Below the pieces are notes generated by a model. That model was given only the letters and a program-made list of their open reading frames with translations. It was not told where the DNA came from and ran no database searches. Below, in pieces: positions 48,948 to 60,119 of a stretch of DNA of 64,000 bases. Where the stretch lies: positions 248,001 to 312,000 of the forward strand of contig CM030939.1 in NCBI GenBank assembly GCA_018136815.1, read 5' to 3'. The stretch is from Isochrysis galbana (Eukaryota > Haptophyta > Isochrysidales > Isochrysidaceae). Each line of letters begins with the position of its first letter. The stretch's first letter is position 1. A program made the translations under genes and the position numbers.

Positions 48948-50501
48948 CTACGAATGGTTCGCCCGCGCCTTTGCAGCGCAATTTGCGGCAGCGACTGCGA
49001 GCGCCGACAAAGTCGGAATCGCGCGCGCGACGCGGACGATGGCCGTCGCGACCACCTCGCCTGCTGCAGCAGCCAAGAAGGTGGTCGACGAATTGCCAGC
49101 CGCCGGAGGTCCGTCATTACGTGCTAGCGAGTCACATGGTGCGCATTGCCCTCCGGTATGGTAGGTGGGTGCACGTTTGGCCACGATCCAGTGGCATTTT
49201 CTATGCCGGTTCCAGTTGCGCTCGTCATGGTCGCCACGCACAAAGCCCCCACCCGACCGCGCCAAAGGATCGTACGTATCTAGAGGAAGGTGGCGAGACG
49301 TCTTCTCCATCGATCCCGCCTCAACGCTGTCGACCAGCGCCGTGACCCACGCGCCAAAGGTGTCCTTGGCCACTGCGGTGGCACACACGTCGACCATGAT
49401 TACAGGTCCGAGCGTGAGCTCCCGCGAAGGTTGCGCATTGCCAGGCGGCTCCGGGCAGCCCGCTTGCTCATGACCAGGTTTGCCACAGCGCCAGCATGGC
49501 GCGTTAACAGCGGGTAGTCTGGCACCACTAGCGGACGCCAGGTGCACCACGGGGCAGTTGGCAAAGGCATGCCCCTCGCCAGAGCAGGCCCAGCAAAGCC
49601 GCCGGCCTCGCTTCACGTAAGCTCTCCTGCGAATGGCCTCCCGCCGCGCCTCACGCGCGCTGGGGGTCTCGTAGCAACTAACCGCGATGGGCGGCCCGCT
49701 CAGCCTCGGCAGGCAGCAAGGCGCTAGGAGCAGAAGCGGGGCCTTGTCCCGGCCCAACCTGTTGTAGAGGGAGATGGCACGAGGCGAGAGGCTGCGGCAT
49801 AAATGGATGCCGACGATGAGCACCTGGCCAGGCGAAGAGCGCAGCCGGTCTTCGACGATGTCGTTCTTCTCATGGATGTTGCAGCCTGGCCATAGCTCCA
49901 GCGGCACGGCGGCAGTTGAGGTGGGATCTGGCTCGCTCAAGCCTGCGGCATCCGCATTTGCATCGTCCACCATCCCCCAGTCCACCTGTGATCGTGTCGC
50001 GCGGTCGATCATGAGAATGTAGCCGATCGCGCGGAGCCGTGGCTCGAGCGCGGCAGCGTGCGAGACGATCAGCGAGAAGACACCCTTGCCGCAGCAGAGG
50101 TCAACGAGTGTGAACAATGGTTGCGCACCGCACCCCCCGCGTGCCTCCAACCATTGCAGCAGGGTGGCGAGCGGGACGATGGCCTCCTCCGCCTCATGGA
50201 GCAGCGAGCGCTTCTCAAGCAGGGAACGCCACCGCCCACCGCCCCCCCGCCGCCCCCCGCCGCCCCAGCGAGCCGCCCAGCCGCGCAGGACTGCCGCGAT
50301 GAGTCTGACGGCGCTCCCAAAGCTTTCCCGGCCCTCGTGGCTTGCGAGGAGGGCGCAGCGCTCCTCGAGGGCGGCAGCAGCGAGAAGAGGACCAGAAGAG
50401 GCGGCAACACGCTTCTCCTCAAGCAGCAGCTCCACACGTCCCGAGATCAGGCTGATCTTGACGGAGAGCAGCTCGGAGTCAGTCTGCGACGAACGCAGCA
50501 T
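48948..50501 (-). CDS. TRM13/METTL25-like methyltransferase with two CCHC zinc knuckles
   Basis: A 517-aa ORF with ATG at 50501; the frame upstream is open but low-complexity. LVDLCCGKG (about 132-140) is motif I. GIHLC (231-235) and LLAPCC (258-263) correspond to the KHLCG and CCH motifs of TRM13/METTL25-type enzymes, which methylate RNA or protein. Two retroviral-type knuckles follow: CWACSGEGHAFANC (303-316) and CWRCGKPGHEQAGC (336-349), both C-x2-C-x4-H-x4-C. The knuckles suggest single-stranded RNA binding. The last ~80 residues may be affected by an unseen intron, because the sequence becomes low-complexity after KCHWIVAKR. Confidence 0.65.
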   Translation of the reverse strand: MLRSSQTDSELLSVKISLISGRVELLLEEKRVAASSGPLLAAAALEERCALLASHEGRESFGSAVRLIAAVLRGWAARWGGGGRRGGGGRWRSLLEKRSLLHEAEEAIVPLATLLQWLEARGGCGAQPLFTLVDLCCGKGVFSLIVSHAAALEPRLRAIGYILMIDRATRSQVDWGMVDDANADAAGLSEPDPTSTAAVPLELWPGCNIHEKNDIVEDRLRSSPGQVLIVGIHLCRSLSPRAISLYNRLGRDKAPLLLLAPCCLPRLSGPPIAVSCYETPSAREARREAIRRRAYVKRGRRLCWACSGEGHAFANCPVVHLASASGARLPAVNAPCWRCGKPGHEQAGCPEPPGNAQPSRELTLGPVIMVDVCATAVAKDTFGAWVTALVDSVEAGSMEKTSRHLPLDTYDPLARSGGGFVRGDHDERNWNRHRKCHWIVAKRAPTYHTGGQCAPCDSLARNDGPPAAGNSSTTFLAAAAGEVVATAIVRVARAIPTLSALAVAAANCAAKARANHS

Positions 50502-50681
50502 CCGCGCCCTCTCTCTCCCACCTGCTTCGCGTGTCGTTCTATTGTGTTCACAGTTCACAGAGTTGCATCCTGTTGTCGGTCTAATCTTGGGGCTATGACT
50601 GTGACGGTGAGACCGTACGTTCGTTGCCAAACTACTTGGGGCGGCGACCCGGTTTTCCGGACCGAGGGTGGCTCCAGATCT

Positions 50682-50712
<31 letters not shown>

Positions 50713-50924
50713 GGAGTTGCGAGCTGTGGGCGGGGGGCGCCCACGGGTAATCGAGGCGCACAGCTCCCGGCCTCGGGGGCGGGGGGAGGGGAGGGGGGAA
50801 GGGAGAAGGGAAGCTAAGTTGTTCCACCGTATACCGGTTCCACCGGGTCTTGAGAGGCTTCACCCGGTACCGGTACCGGTACCGGTACGGTACCGTACCT
50901 ATGGTACTTAGTACTTATTATAAT
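50502..50924. other. Intergenic with poly-G and GGTACC repeats
   Basis: It contains a GTGTGTGTGTG run followed by ~15 G near 50685-50714. Near 50863-50898 several tandem copies of CCGGTA/GGTACC occur, a self-complementary series. Shared promoter-like space; no gene seen. Confidence 0.5.
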
Positions 50925-51990
50925 ACTCTAATTATACCTTTTAAAATTCTCGCCTCACTCGTGGCACTGGAACGTTTCCTCGTAGCCACGCCCTTTTCCC
51001 TTCCCCACCCTCATTTCCCGCCTTGCGGCAACTCCCCTCGTGCTCTACTTAGGGGCTCGGGTCTTTTGGGGGGTCCGAGTGGAGCGGGGTGCACCGGTGC
51101 ACCTGTCCTCAGCGGCGTGTTCTCGCCCTTCTCCTGCGCTGCTGAGTGACCTGTTTATCATTTGTTTTCGTTTCAGGGTTCAGGTTTTCCTGCGTGCTGC
51201 GGTGTTAGTCGTATGTGACTTTAATTGATCAATCGCACTTCCAGGTGGTCTATTAATACCCGGCGACACATCGTGTCATGCGAGCTTTTCGGCAAGACCA
51301 AGTGATGCTTTCGCTACGAGGCAAGCGTTTTCGCTCAGTTGTAGCCTACCTTTTTCGTCTACGATAAATACGGGGGCGCTGAGTTCTTGTGATTTCTTGA
51401 GTTTGGGCTTCCTCCCCTGCGCGGCTTTATTTGTGCGCATAGAGTGGTGTGTTCTTGGCGGGGCGAGGCCCCTAACCAGGGTGACAAACCTCGTTAGCGT
51501 AGATTCTAAGATCGGTATGTAATGATACTCGTGTGACTCGAATTCGACTCTATAGAAGTCTTTTATTATGTATTTCCACGCTATCACGTACAGCGTTTTA
51601 AGGCTTTCTGGCGTGTTTGCACCGGGGTACGCGAACAATCTATCCTTTGTCTTCTGCCTGTGTGACAAAAAAAGGGAAGCTCGAGTTGCACCTTCTGACG
51701 ACGGGGCAGACATAGCGGTGTCGAGTGCGAGTGGGTGAGTGAGTTGGATTTGATTGGTGTTGTATGTTGTAAGATGTAAGATTGCTTGTTACTTGTTACG
51801 ACGGGAGCGAGAAGCGAGAGCGAGAACGAGAGAGAGCGAGCGAGGAGCGACTGGGATGACGAACGAGGGCGAGAGAGGCCGATAGGATACCAATCCGACT
51901 AGTCCGACAACAATCCGAGACACGCACACTCGACTTTCACCCAACGTCCCCCCGCACTAACGTATCTTTCCCCACTTGGGCGGGGAAGAC
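50925..51990 (-). mobile_element. Family D copy with 5' end fused to 3' end
   Basis: On the minus strand it runs from the 5' UTR (hairpin TTCCCC...GGGGAA near 51975), through ATGTCTGCCCCGTCG at 51713. There is a short in-frame ORF whose C-terminal part matches the end of the A polyprotein. The 3' UTR includes TAAGTAGAGCACGAGGGGAG, and the end is ATTTTAAAAGGTATAATTA. The entire endonuclease and reverse-transcriptase region is missing. No target duplication was recognised. Confidence 0.7.
51276..51713 (-). CDS. Family D fusion ORF: N-terminal leader joined to polyprotein C terminus
   Basis: 145 aa. The first ~10 residues (MSAPSSEGAT) match the D start at 44831. Residues from about 23 (KDRLFAYPGANTPESLKTLY, VIAWKYIIKDFYRVEF) match the A C terminus (IDRLFIHPNGPCPKALATLY, MLAWRYIITDFYRIYY). 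GRKPKLKK corresponds to GRQPKKR. The CCHC knuckle is not included. It is a deletion product that remains open. Confidence 0.6.
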   Translation of the reverse strand: MSAPSSEGATRASLFLSHRQKTKDRLFAYPGANTPESLKTLYVIAWKYIIKDFYRVEFESHEYHYIPILESTLTRFVTLVRGLAPPRTHHSMRTNKAAQGRKPKLKKSQELSAPVFIVDEKGRLQLSENACLVAKASLGLAEKLA

Positions 51991-52004
51991 ACAGAAGGAA
52001 TTAA

Positions 52005-52065
52005 CTTCTTAATAGTCTCACCGCACACGCGGCCGTGGACCCTCTACTTTCTACTCACGCACCTG
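52005..52065 (-). mobile_element. Family D 3'-tail fragment
   Basis: The reverse complement GTGAGTAGAAAGTAGAGGGT, then GTGCGGTGAGACTATTAA, matches 57400-57455 closely. It lies directly upstream of the D copy at 50925-51990. Confidence 0.6.
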
Positions 52066-52232
52066 GGCCGGACCCGGACCCGGACACCCGCACCCCGGAA
52101 ACCGAAACCGAACAAAAAGGAAGAACGGGGGGAAGAGGAGGAGGTGGAGGGAAGGGAGATGAGAGCGGTGTCGGTAGAGAGGAAGTATAACCTAGACAGT
52201 AGTAGGTGTTAGCCCCGAATCTTCAGATGTTT
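52066..52232 (+). mobile_element. Family A 3'-end fragment
   Basis: It ends TAGTAGGTGTTAGCCCCGAA, TCTTCAGATG and seven T, like 19570-19610. Upstream it shares the CCCGGAAACCGAAACCGAA block with the copies near 2660 and 56180. Truncated at the 5' side. Confidence 0.6.
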
Positions 52233-53460
<1,228 letters not shown>

Positions 53461-55463
53461 ATGTCCCCTCCGCCCCCCTCTTCCACCTTCCCCTGGAAGC
53501 CCATTCTATGCCTGCTTCTCGTGCGCCTCGGCGATGGCATCATCTCGGTGAGTCAGCGACCACACGCTCTCTCTCCCTCTTTAGGCCGGGTCCATGCGCC
53601 CATGCCAACGGCCGCGCCCCCCCACCCTCCGCCCTTCTGCCGCCCATGTGGGAAGGGAACGTCATACAGCGGGCAAGCTGGCGCACACATTGACTGATCT
53701 ATCATTCCTCATGCACAATAACAGCGCCGATGTCTAAGAGCAAGTTGCCAACCCCTTGCGGCAGTATGGCACGGCGAGCTGCGCGCCTCCACTAGTCCCA
53801 ATATGGCACTTCCTCACAGGTGATGCTCTACCCAATGCTCCCCTTCATGGTGCGAGACTTTGGCGTGGCCAACTCCCAGATCGGGCTCTACGTGGGCATC
53901 CTTGGCACCGCCTACAACCTGCTACAGATTCCGGCCAACATCATCTGGGGCAAGGTCTCTGATGTCTACGGCCGCCGGCCGGTTCTCATCTTCGGGCAGC
54001 TGGCACTCGCAGTAACGACTGTTTGCCTGGGCCTCGCACCCACCCTGCCCACCGCGCTACTAGCTAGATCGGCCTCGGGCATGCTCAACGGCAACGTCGC
54101 CGTAGCGGCCGCTGCCATTTCTGACGTTACGCCTGTGCCCGACCGTCCACGCGCCTTCTCACTCCTGGGTTTCGTCTTCTCGCTCGCGTTTGGGCTTGGG
54201 CCCCTTGTTGGTTCTTTCCTCGCGCGGCCAGCCACTTGGGACACCGTCCTCAAGGGCGGGCCATTCGACAAGTATCCGTATCTTCTCGCATGCTCCACCG
54301 CCTCGCTCATTGCGCTGTTGGGCGCGGCAGCCGCGGCCTTCGTCCTCAAGATCCCGCCACCCCGTCCTGAAGTCCACTTTGTCGCCGATGATGCTACGCA
54401 GACTGGCGAGGAATCGCAGCCCCAGCCGCCTACGCGCATGGCTCCCGAGGATGGACCTCCGCCGCCGCGATCCCAAGCGCTCGGCGCGCCCCTGCTCTCG
54501 GCTGACGCGGCAGAGCAGGGGCGGGCGTCAAACAATGGCGCGTGGTCCATGTTCCCCCGGAACACCTCAAATGGCGATCTCTCGCCTCACTCGGCTCCAA
54601 TCGTTTACTCCGGCCCACCACCCTCGGTCATCACGCTTGACCCGGCCGGTACCGCCTCGCTCTCTGCTTCCGCCTCGCTTTCGTTGCGTGCTGTGCAGCT
54701 TGAACCGCCTGAGCCGTCAGGGTCATTTGCGTCGCTGTGCTGCGCTCACTTCGGCTTCGGATTCCTCGTTGCCGGTGGAGCCGAGCTCTTTCCCCTTTTC
54801 GCATCTGCGCCCGACCCGGACGGGCTCGGATGGTCGACGAACCAGGTCAGTGGCATGCGCCCACTAACACTCGGACCGCTGCCCTGTCTGTGGGCGCAAC
54901 CCTCCGCCCACCACTAGCCTTGGCCTCCTGTCATGCAGGTTGGCACCGCGCTCTGCCCGCTCGCAGCAGGCCTCTTTCTGGGCGCCTTCTCTTTCCCGTT
55001 CATCGCCAAGCGGTACGGCGCGATCGTCTCGTTCCGTTGTGCCGTTCTCTTCTTCTTTGGCTCCAACCTGCTCATCCCGCAGCTGCGCTCGTTTGTGCCC
55101 TTTGGTACCATCTCGTTGTGGACTGCCGTTCTCGTGGTCTCGCTTATCCGCTCACTTGGAGGGCCACTAGGTTTCCCTTCCCTGGGTGTAATGCTCAATG
55201 CTGTGCTGACCAAGAATATCGGCTTCTGGAATGGCGTCGCCTCTTCCTCACTCGCCGCCGGCCGCTCCGCTGCCCCACTTGTCGTCGGCTCCGTATGGTC
55301 GCTCACCCTGCTGCATGACGGTACCAAGGCCTCGGAGTACAAGGCGTGGCCTTACCCCGTCGACTACCATCTCGCCTTTTACATCATGTGCACGGTGGCG
55401 TTAATTAACGTTGCGCTCTCGCTCTGCTTCCCAAAGCCTCCGGTCGCTGTGGCGCAAATGTAG
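53461..55463 (+). CDS. Major facilitator superfamily transporter (ZIFL/TetA-like)
   Basis: Exons 53461-53547, 53820-54845 and 54939-55463, all phase 0, give 545 aa. Donors are GTGAGT and GTCAGT. About twelve hydrophobic segments are visible. The loop 2-3 signature GKVSDVYGRRPVLIFG matches the MFS G-x-x-x-D-x-x-G-R-R motif. TM1 is split by intron 1 (LCLLLVRLGDGIIS joined to VMLYPMLPFM). A long Pro/Ser-rich cytosolic loop (about residues 215-330) separates the halves. The closest pattern I know is plant ZIFL and related proton-coupled small-molecule exporters; the substrate is unknown. Confidence 0.85.
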
Positions 55464-56037
55464 GCACCCGCCCGTCCAAGGACGCCTTCTTATCGACCCT
55501 CATCGCGACGCCTCATACCGCCACGATGAGCGTAGGCCAGGCGTGAGCCGCCTCGTGCTGCCCAACGGCATGACTCTTAGGTAAACCACCAGCCATTGGA
55601 GCAACATGGTAGACACTAGGCTCATGCCCAATGGCCCCATCGGGGACCACATGTCGAGGAGCATCTAGTCGTCAAATGGAGCCAGACCGCGTGATTCTCG
55701 CTTGAGTTGAATCGTCTAGTGCACATATGCTCCGACTACCATCTCTTCATGCGATTCGATGCGGGGACTCTTGGTACGCTTACAATTCTGCCTCGATTTC
55801 TACGCTCAGTTTGCATGCCTGATTTGCAAGCCAAATTCAAGAGTACGGTCCGTATGCTCTCTCCACAGGCAACTCGCCCTTGCAGCCAGGTTCATTTGTC
55901 CCTAAGAAGTTTCTTCAGTCCCCCACCGCGCTAGCGCATAGACTTATTTGCCATTATGCTTTTCCCGGGTCGAAGTACGTATGCGTCGTAATAGGACGCG
56001 TGACACCAAAAGTCCCGGGGTCAACCAATTTTATACT
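55464..56037. other. Intergenic, no gene seen
   Basis: 3' flank of the MFS gene. Near 56000-56030 the reverse complement AAGTATAAAATTGGTTGACC resembles the start of the element at 56696 (TATACTTGGTTGACCC), perhaps a small 5'-end remnant. Confidence 0.35.
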
Positions 56038-56565
56038 TAAAAAAACTTCTGAAGATTCAGGGCTACTCGCCTACTAGCTATGGGTCACACCTTTGCCTTT
56101 GCTACCTACAGCGCCCTTAACTTCCCTCCCTCCACCTCTTCCCCTGCCCCCCTTCTTTCCTTTTTCTTCGGTTTCCGGGGTCCGGTCTCGGTGCACTACC
56201 TGAGGCCTGGTTCGGAGTGTGGGATTCGGGCAGGCCTATTGAGTTTGTCGATATTACCTTGTGTGTCTATCCGTCTACGTCTTGTTTGTTGTAGTTAAGT
56301 CCGGGTCCTAATGTCTCTAGTGTCAGTTTTGAATGGCGTGCCAAAGCTTCAAGCAAGTGCTTTGGTTGTCTTGCTCCTTGATCTCCTCGACGGCGTGAAC
56401 GATCCCCAGCTTGGTGGTTAGCTCCACTAACTCCGCACTGGGCCTAAGTCCGCCTTTGTCGTTCCTATTGAAGATGGGTCTCAAGTCGTTCATGTCTATC
56501 CTTTTCTTGGGTTGCCTGCCCATGCCCGCCTGGGCGGTTCTCGCCGAATCGGATTCACATGGCAC
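56038..56565 (-). mobile_element. Family A 5'-truncated copy (C terminus and 3' UTR)
   Basis: The minus strand carries the last codons of the polyprotein (56323-56565), then a 3' UTR with GCCTGCCCGAATCCCACAC and CGGACCCCGGAAACCGAAG. It ends GCCCTGAATCTTCAGAAG plus seven T at about 56038. It is a typical 5'-truncated insertion. Boundaries at the 5' side are uncertain. Confidence 0.75.
56323..56565 (-). pseudogene. Family A polyprotein C-terminal fragment
   Basis: 80 codons, of which SDSARTAQAGMGRQPKKRID and PSAELVELTTKLGI match STDSARTAQAGMGRQPKKRI and PSAELVSLAGKLGI of the intact element. It has no endonuclease or polymerase part. Confidence 0.75.
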
Positions 56566-56695
56566 ATGGGGGAGGCGCCTCGTGCCCTCACCCTCACCCT
56601 CACCCTCGGCCCTCGGGCTCCAGCTCCAGCTCCCCTCCGGGGGGGCCGTCGGTCATGCTCACTGGCCCTCTTGGCATGAGCTGAGCACTCACAAC

Positions 56696-57460
56696 TAAGT
56701 TTATACTTGGTTGACCCATGGGGGGGCACGAGCCCCCCCCTCTCTCCACTCCTCCCCTGCCATGGGGGAGGAACCACCCATCCTCCTGGCACGCCTGATG
56801 GCTTGCCAGGAGGCCACTGCCCTACTGGCACCCACTCCCTTCCCCACAGGCTCGCCCCATTCGCCCATCCTGGCCCCTCGTGACCAGCCCATCGCTCCAA
56901 CCCCCCCTCCCCCCCTGGTCGACAGGCAGACAGGTGCGGATTGGGGGCCCCAGAGGCTCAGGAGCGCCAGCGAGGGAGAGGCAGGGGAGGCCAGGGCCAG
57001 GGCCCAGCCCCAGTCTCCTCACTGCCCCCAGAGCTGGCCTCCAGGAGCCTCCAGGGGTCGCCAGGGGCAGCTGCAGGCCTGCCGCAGGCGCGCCATCGCG
57101 CGTGCCTGCAGGAGAGGGGAGAGAGAGCGCGGAGAAGGGGGTGGGCGGAGCGAGAGCTCCGCTCACCGAAAAACAGGTAAGTCCCGCACCTGTTTACAGG
57201 ATAAGTCGGGGCTGAGACCGCCGCCCACTCGGAGACACAGGAGGAAGGGGGGGAATGATCACCGGGGAGAGGCGCGGGCCACCGGACCATATCTAAGCCC
57301 TTCACCCCTATCCCCCTAGTAGTGCACGGGGGGAGTCGCCTTATGGCGGGGGGAGAAGGGCCGGGGGAGTGGGGGTGTAGGTGTAGCGAAAGTTTTCCTA
57401 CGTGAGTAGAAAGTAGAGGGTCGCACGGGCGCTTGTGCGGTGAGACTATTAAAAGGTTTA
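56696..57460 (+). mobile_element. Short non-autonomous family D element, 20-bp target-site duplication
   Basis: ATGAGCTGAGCACTCACAAC is present at 56676-56695 and 57461-57480. The 765-bp element starts TAAGTTTATACTTGG (AAC before it may also belong to the element). Arms AAGT/ACTT surround TTAT, and ATGGGGGG follows after about 22 nt. It ends with the D tail: AGTAGTGCACGGGGGGAGTC, ACTATTAAAAGGTTTA. A Pro/Arg/Gly-rich open frame spans most of it (56711-57319), but it has no endonuclease or polymerase domain. It must move using enzymes from another copy. Confidence 0.88.
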
Positions 57461-57480
57461 ATGAGCTGAGCACTCACAAC

Positions 57481-58035
57481 ACTGACCAAGCATCCCCAGT
57501 GGGCGCGGGGCAGGAGGCGCACTCCCTCGCCCACATGGGCGCTAGCACTCGCGTATTCTCGTATTGGTACTGACCCCGCTCCCGCCGCGTGTATGAACGT
57601 TTTGCTGCGTGCAAAAGTAGTGGGCCTTATAGCCCCGTGTGCGGTAACAATATTACAATTTTAAAGTGTGTTTCGAGTCTTAGTCTTAGTGTTCAAGCCC
57701 ATGTAGAGCGGCCATGTGGCTTGGCGTGTTAGTGCAAGACTTGTGGCAGTAGCACTAACGCTCATTCAATAGTAAATTTGGGTGCTCCTATATTGTCTTC
57801 TACCAAAATGGAGATGGCAGGGATGAAAAAATCTGGACCTCAGGTTGCACCTTCTCGGTCATTCGATGCCTCGGGACGGTCCACTTGCTCGACGGATCGC
57901 GACCTTGCCGCCCCCTCAAACCTCTTGCCATAACGAATTTATCCTTGTATCACAGTCACTGTGCAGCATAGTCCATTCAGATACTAGTAGTACTACCTTC
58001 AGATATTACCAATCAACCATCGATGATGAATTTGA
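57481..58035. other. Intergenic with D-tail fragment and T-run motif
   Basis: About 57560-57665 resembles the D 3' tail (GAACGTTTTGCTGCGTG, GTGTGCGGTAACAATATTA). Near 57820-57855 the reverse complement GGTGCAACCTGAGGTCCAGA plus T run matches 48324-48350. No gene seen. Confidence 0.5.
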
Positions 58036-59605
58036 TCAATCACCACTGATGTCTTCCTCGTCGCCGTTCAAACTTACTGCAGGTGGGAAATCATCATGCA
58101 TGTGGATGCTTCCGGAAAGAGGCGGCAATTCCCAGTTGTCGAAGTCCCGGATACCCTCAAGATCGGCCAGATGAAGACATTGCTTTCTTCGAAGCCCACC
58201 CTCTGTGCTTGTGGAAGTACCATTGCGAGAGCTGTCTTCTGCACGCCGCTTGCGATGGGGCGTCGGCGAGGCCGCATCTTGATTTCGACTGTCAATCATA
58301 CTGCCGAGCATGCACCTTATATCCTCGATGGCTTGAGCGTAGCTTTGCACCGCCCAAGACAGGAGTTCCTCGCACTGCTCAAAAAGTAAACGCCTCTCAT
58401 CGTTGTGAGTGGTTGCGGCTAGCCTTCGAGCCAGCCCAAATGCATCCTCACCACTACCGCATGGCTGCCGCGGATCAGCCCCGCTTTTTAGGAGCATCTG
58501 TACACACATAGCCGATGCAGACTCCACCGCTAAGTGTAACGCTGTTTGCTTGCGTTCCTCAGCTTGCACTGCATTCACGGCCTCATACTTCACTTGAAAG
58601 CCGCGCGCCTCTGTTGCATGCAACAGGATTGACAACGCACGGGAATCCCCTTGACTGCAGCACATCATCATGGGCGTCAAACCATTCCAGCGCGGACTCG
58701 GGTCGAAGGGAGCATCACCAGGCTCTGCGACAAGTAAGCGCAGTGCAGCGTAAGCGGCGACACTCACAGCCAAATGCACGGTGCCGCTCAAATTTGCACC
58801 AAGTCTAATCAATATGGAGACAGACGCCGCAAAGTGGTGCAGAATGGCATGGTCGATGGCTCGCATGGACAAGACGCTCTTGTCAGGTGCGTCAATTTCA
58901 CTGACGCGTCCCAACATGGCCACGCATTGCTGACGGTCTTCGGTGTCGGCTTGCACACCGTCCTGTGGCCCAGTTGCCCAATGGAGTGGCGTGTATCCTT
59001 CGTAATCAAAGAAGTGGTGAGGCGCTCCATGCTCGAGACAAAGCTTCACAGTCGCCACATCTCCTTCATTGGCAGCGTTGCGGAGTGCCGTCATCAGCTT
59101 GTGCCTGCGACGCCCCTTCTTCAGGAGGCCAGGCCTTATCTCTGGCAAGCGGCAGGGCCTTTTGTGAATTGCATGCGCTGGGACGGGTTTCTGGATGGTT
59201 CCGTCGTCGAAGGTGATACTGAATAAGAGATTGTTGCTCAGCACATCTGCAATGGTCCCCTGTATGGAGGGCAAGATTGGGAAGAATCGGTAGAGTGCGG
59301 GGGGGGGGGGGAGGATGGGAGTGGGGGGAGGTGGGGGGCTGAGGGGGGTCTAGAGAGCAAGAAAGGAGCTGAAGCGGAGTTCGCATGTGCCACACGCGGC
59401 GTGCGAGCGCTGGGAGTGAGCCGGTGGTGCTGAGGGCATGGCGTGAGAGTCTATGGCCCGGATGAAGGGGGGGGGGATCGATCGATGAGGGTGAAGGCAT
59501 GTGGGCGCGAGCGAGGGGGGAGGGGGAGGGGAAGAGAGAGCGTCCCACCGAGTGGAGATTCCCATCCTGCCTGAGGCACTCGACGCGGTCTCCGCAGCAG
59601 AGCAT
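58036..59605 (-). CDS. Tudor/agenet-like plus ankyrin-repeat protein (two exons)
   Basis: Exons 59605-59549 and 59259-58036 (minus strand), phase 0, give 426 aa; the 289-bp intron is GTGGGA...TACAG. Exon 1 encodes MLCCGDRVECLRQDGNLHS, and exon 2 continues GTIADVLSNNLLFSITFDDG. Together they fit a Tudor/agenet-type barrel of the GDRVEC...GTI...FDDG form, usually a reader of modified histones or proteins. Ankyrin repeats follow from ~75 to ~310 (LRNAANEGDVATVKLCLEHG, GYTPLHWA, DHAILHHFAASVSILIRLGA, QTALHLAVESASAMCVQMLL). The C-terminal ~110 residues are polar and acidic at the end. The pairing is inferred from splice frame. Long CT tracts lie upstream. Confidence 0.72.

Positions 59606-60119
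<514 letters not shown>

Noticed and set aside
56711..57319. 202-codon frame inside the short D element as a host gene
   Set aside because: It lies wholly between target-site duplications and is Pro/Arg/Gly-rich; better explained as element sequence.
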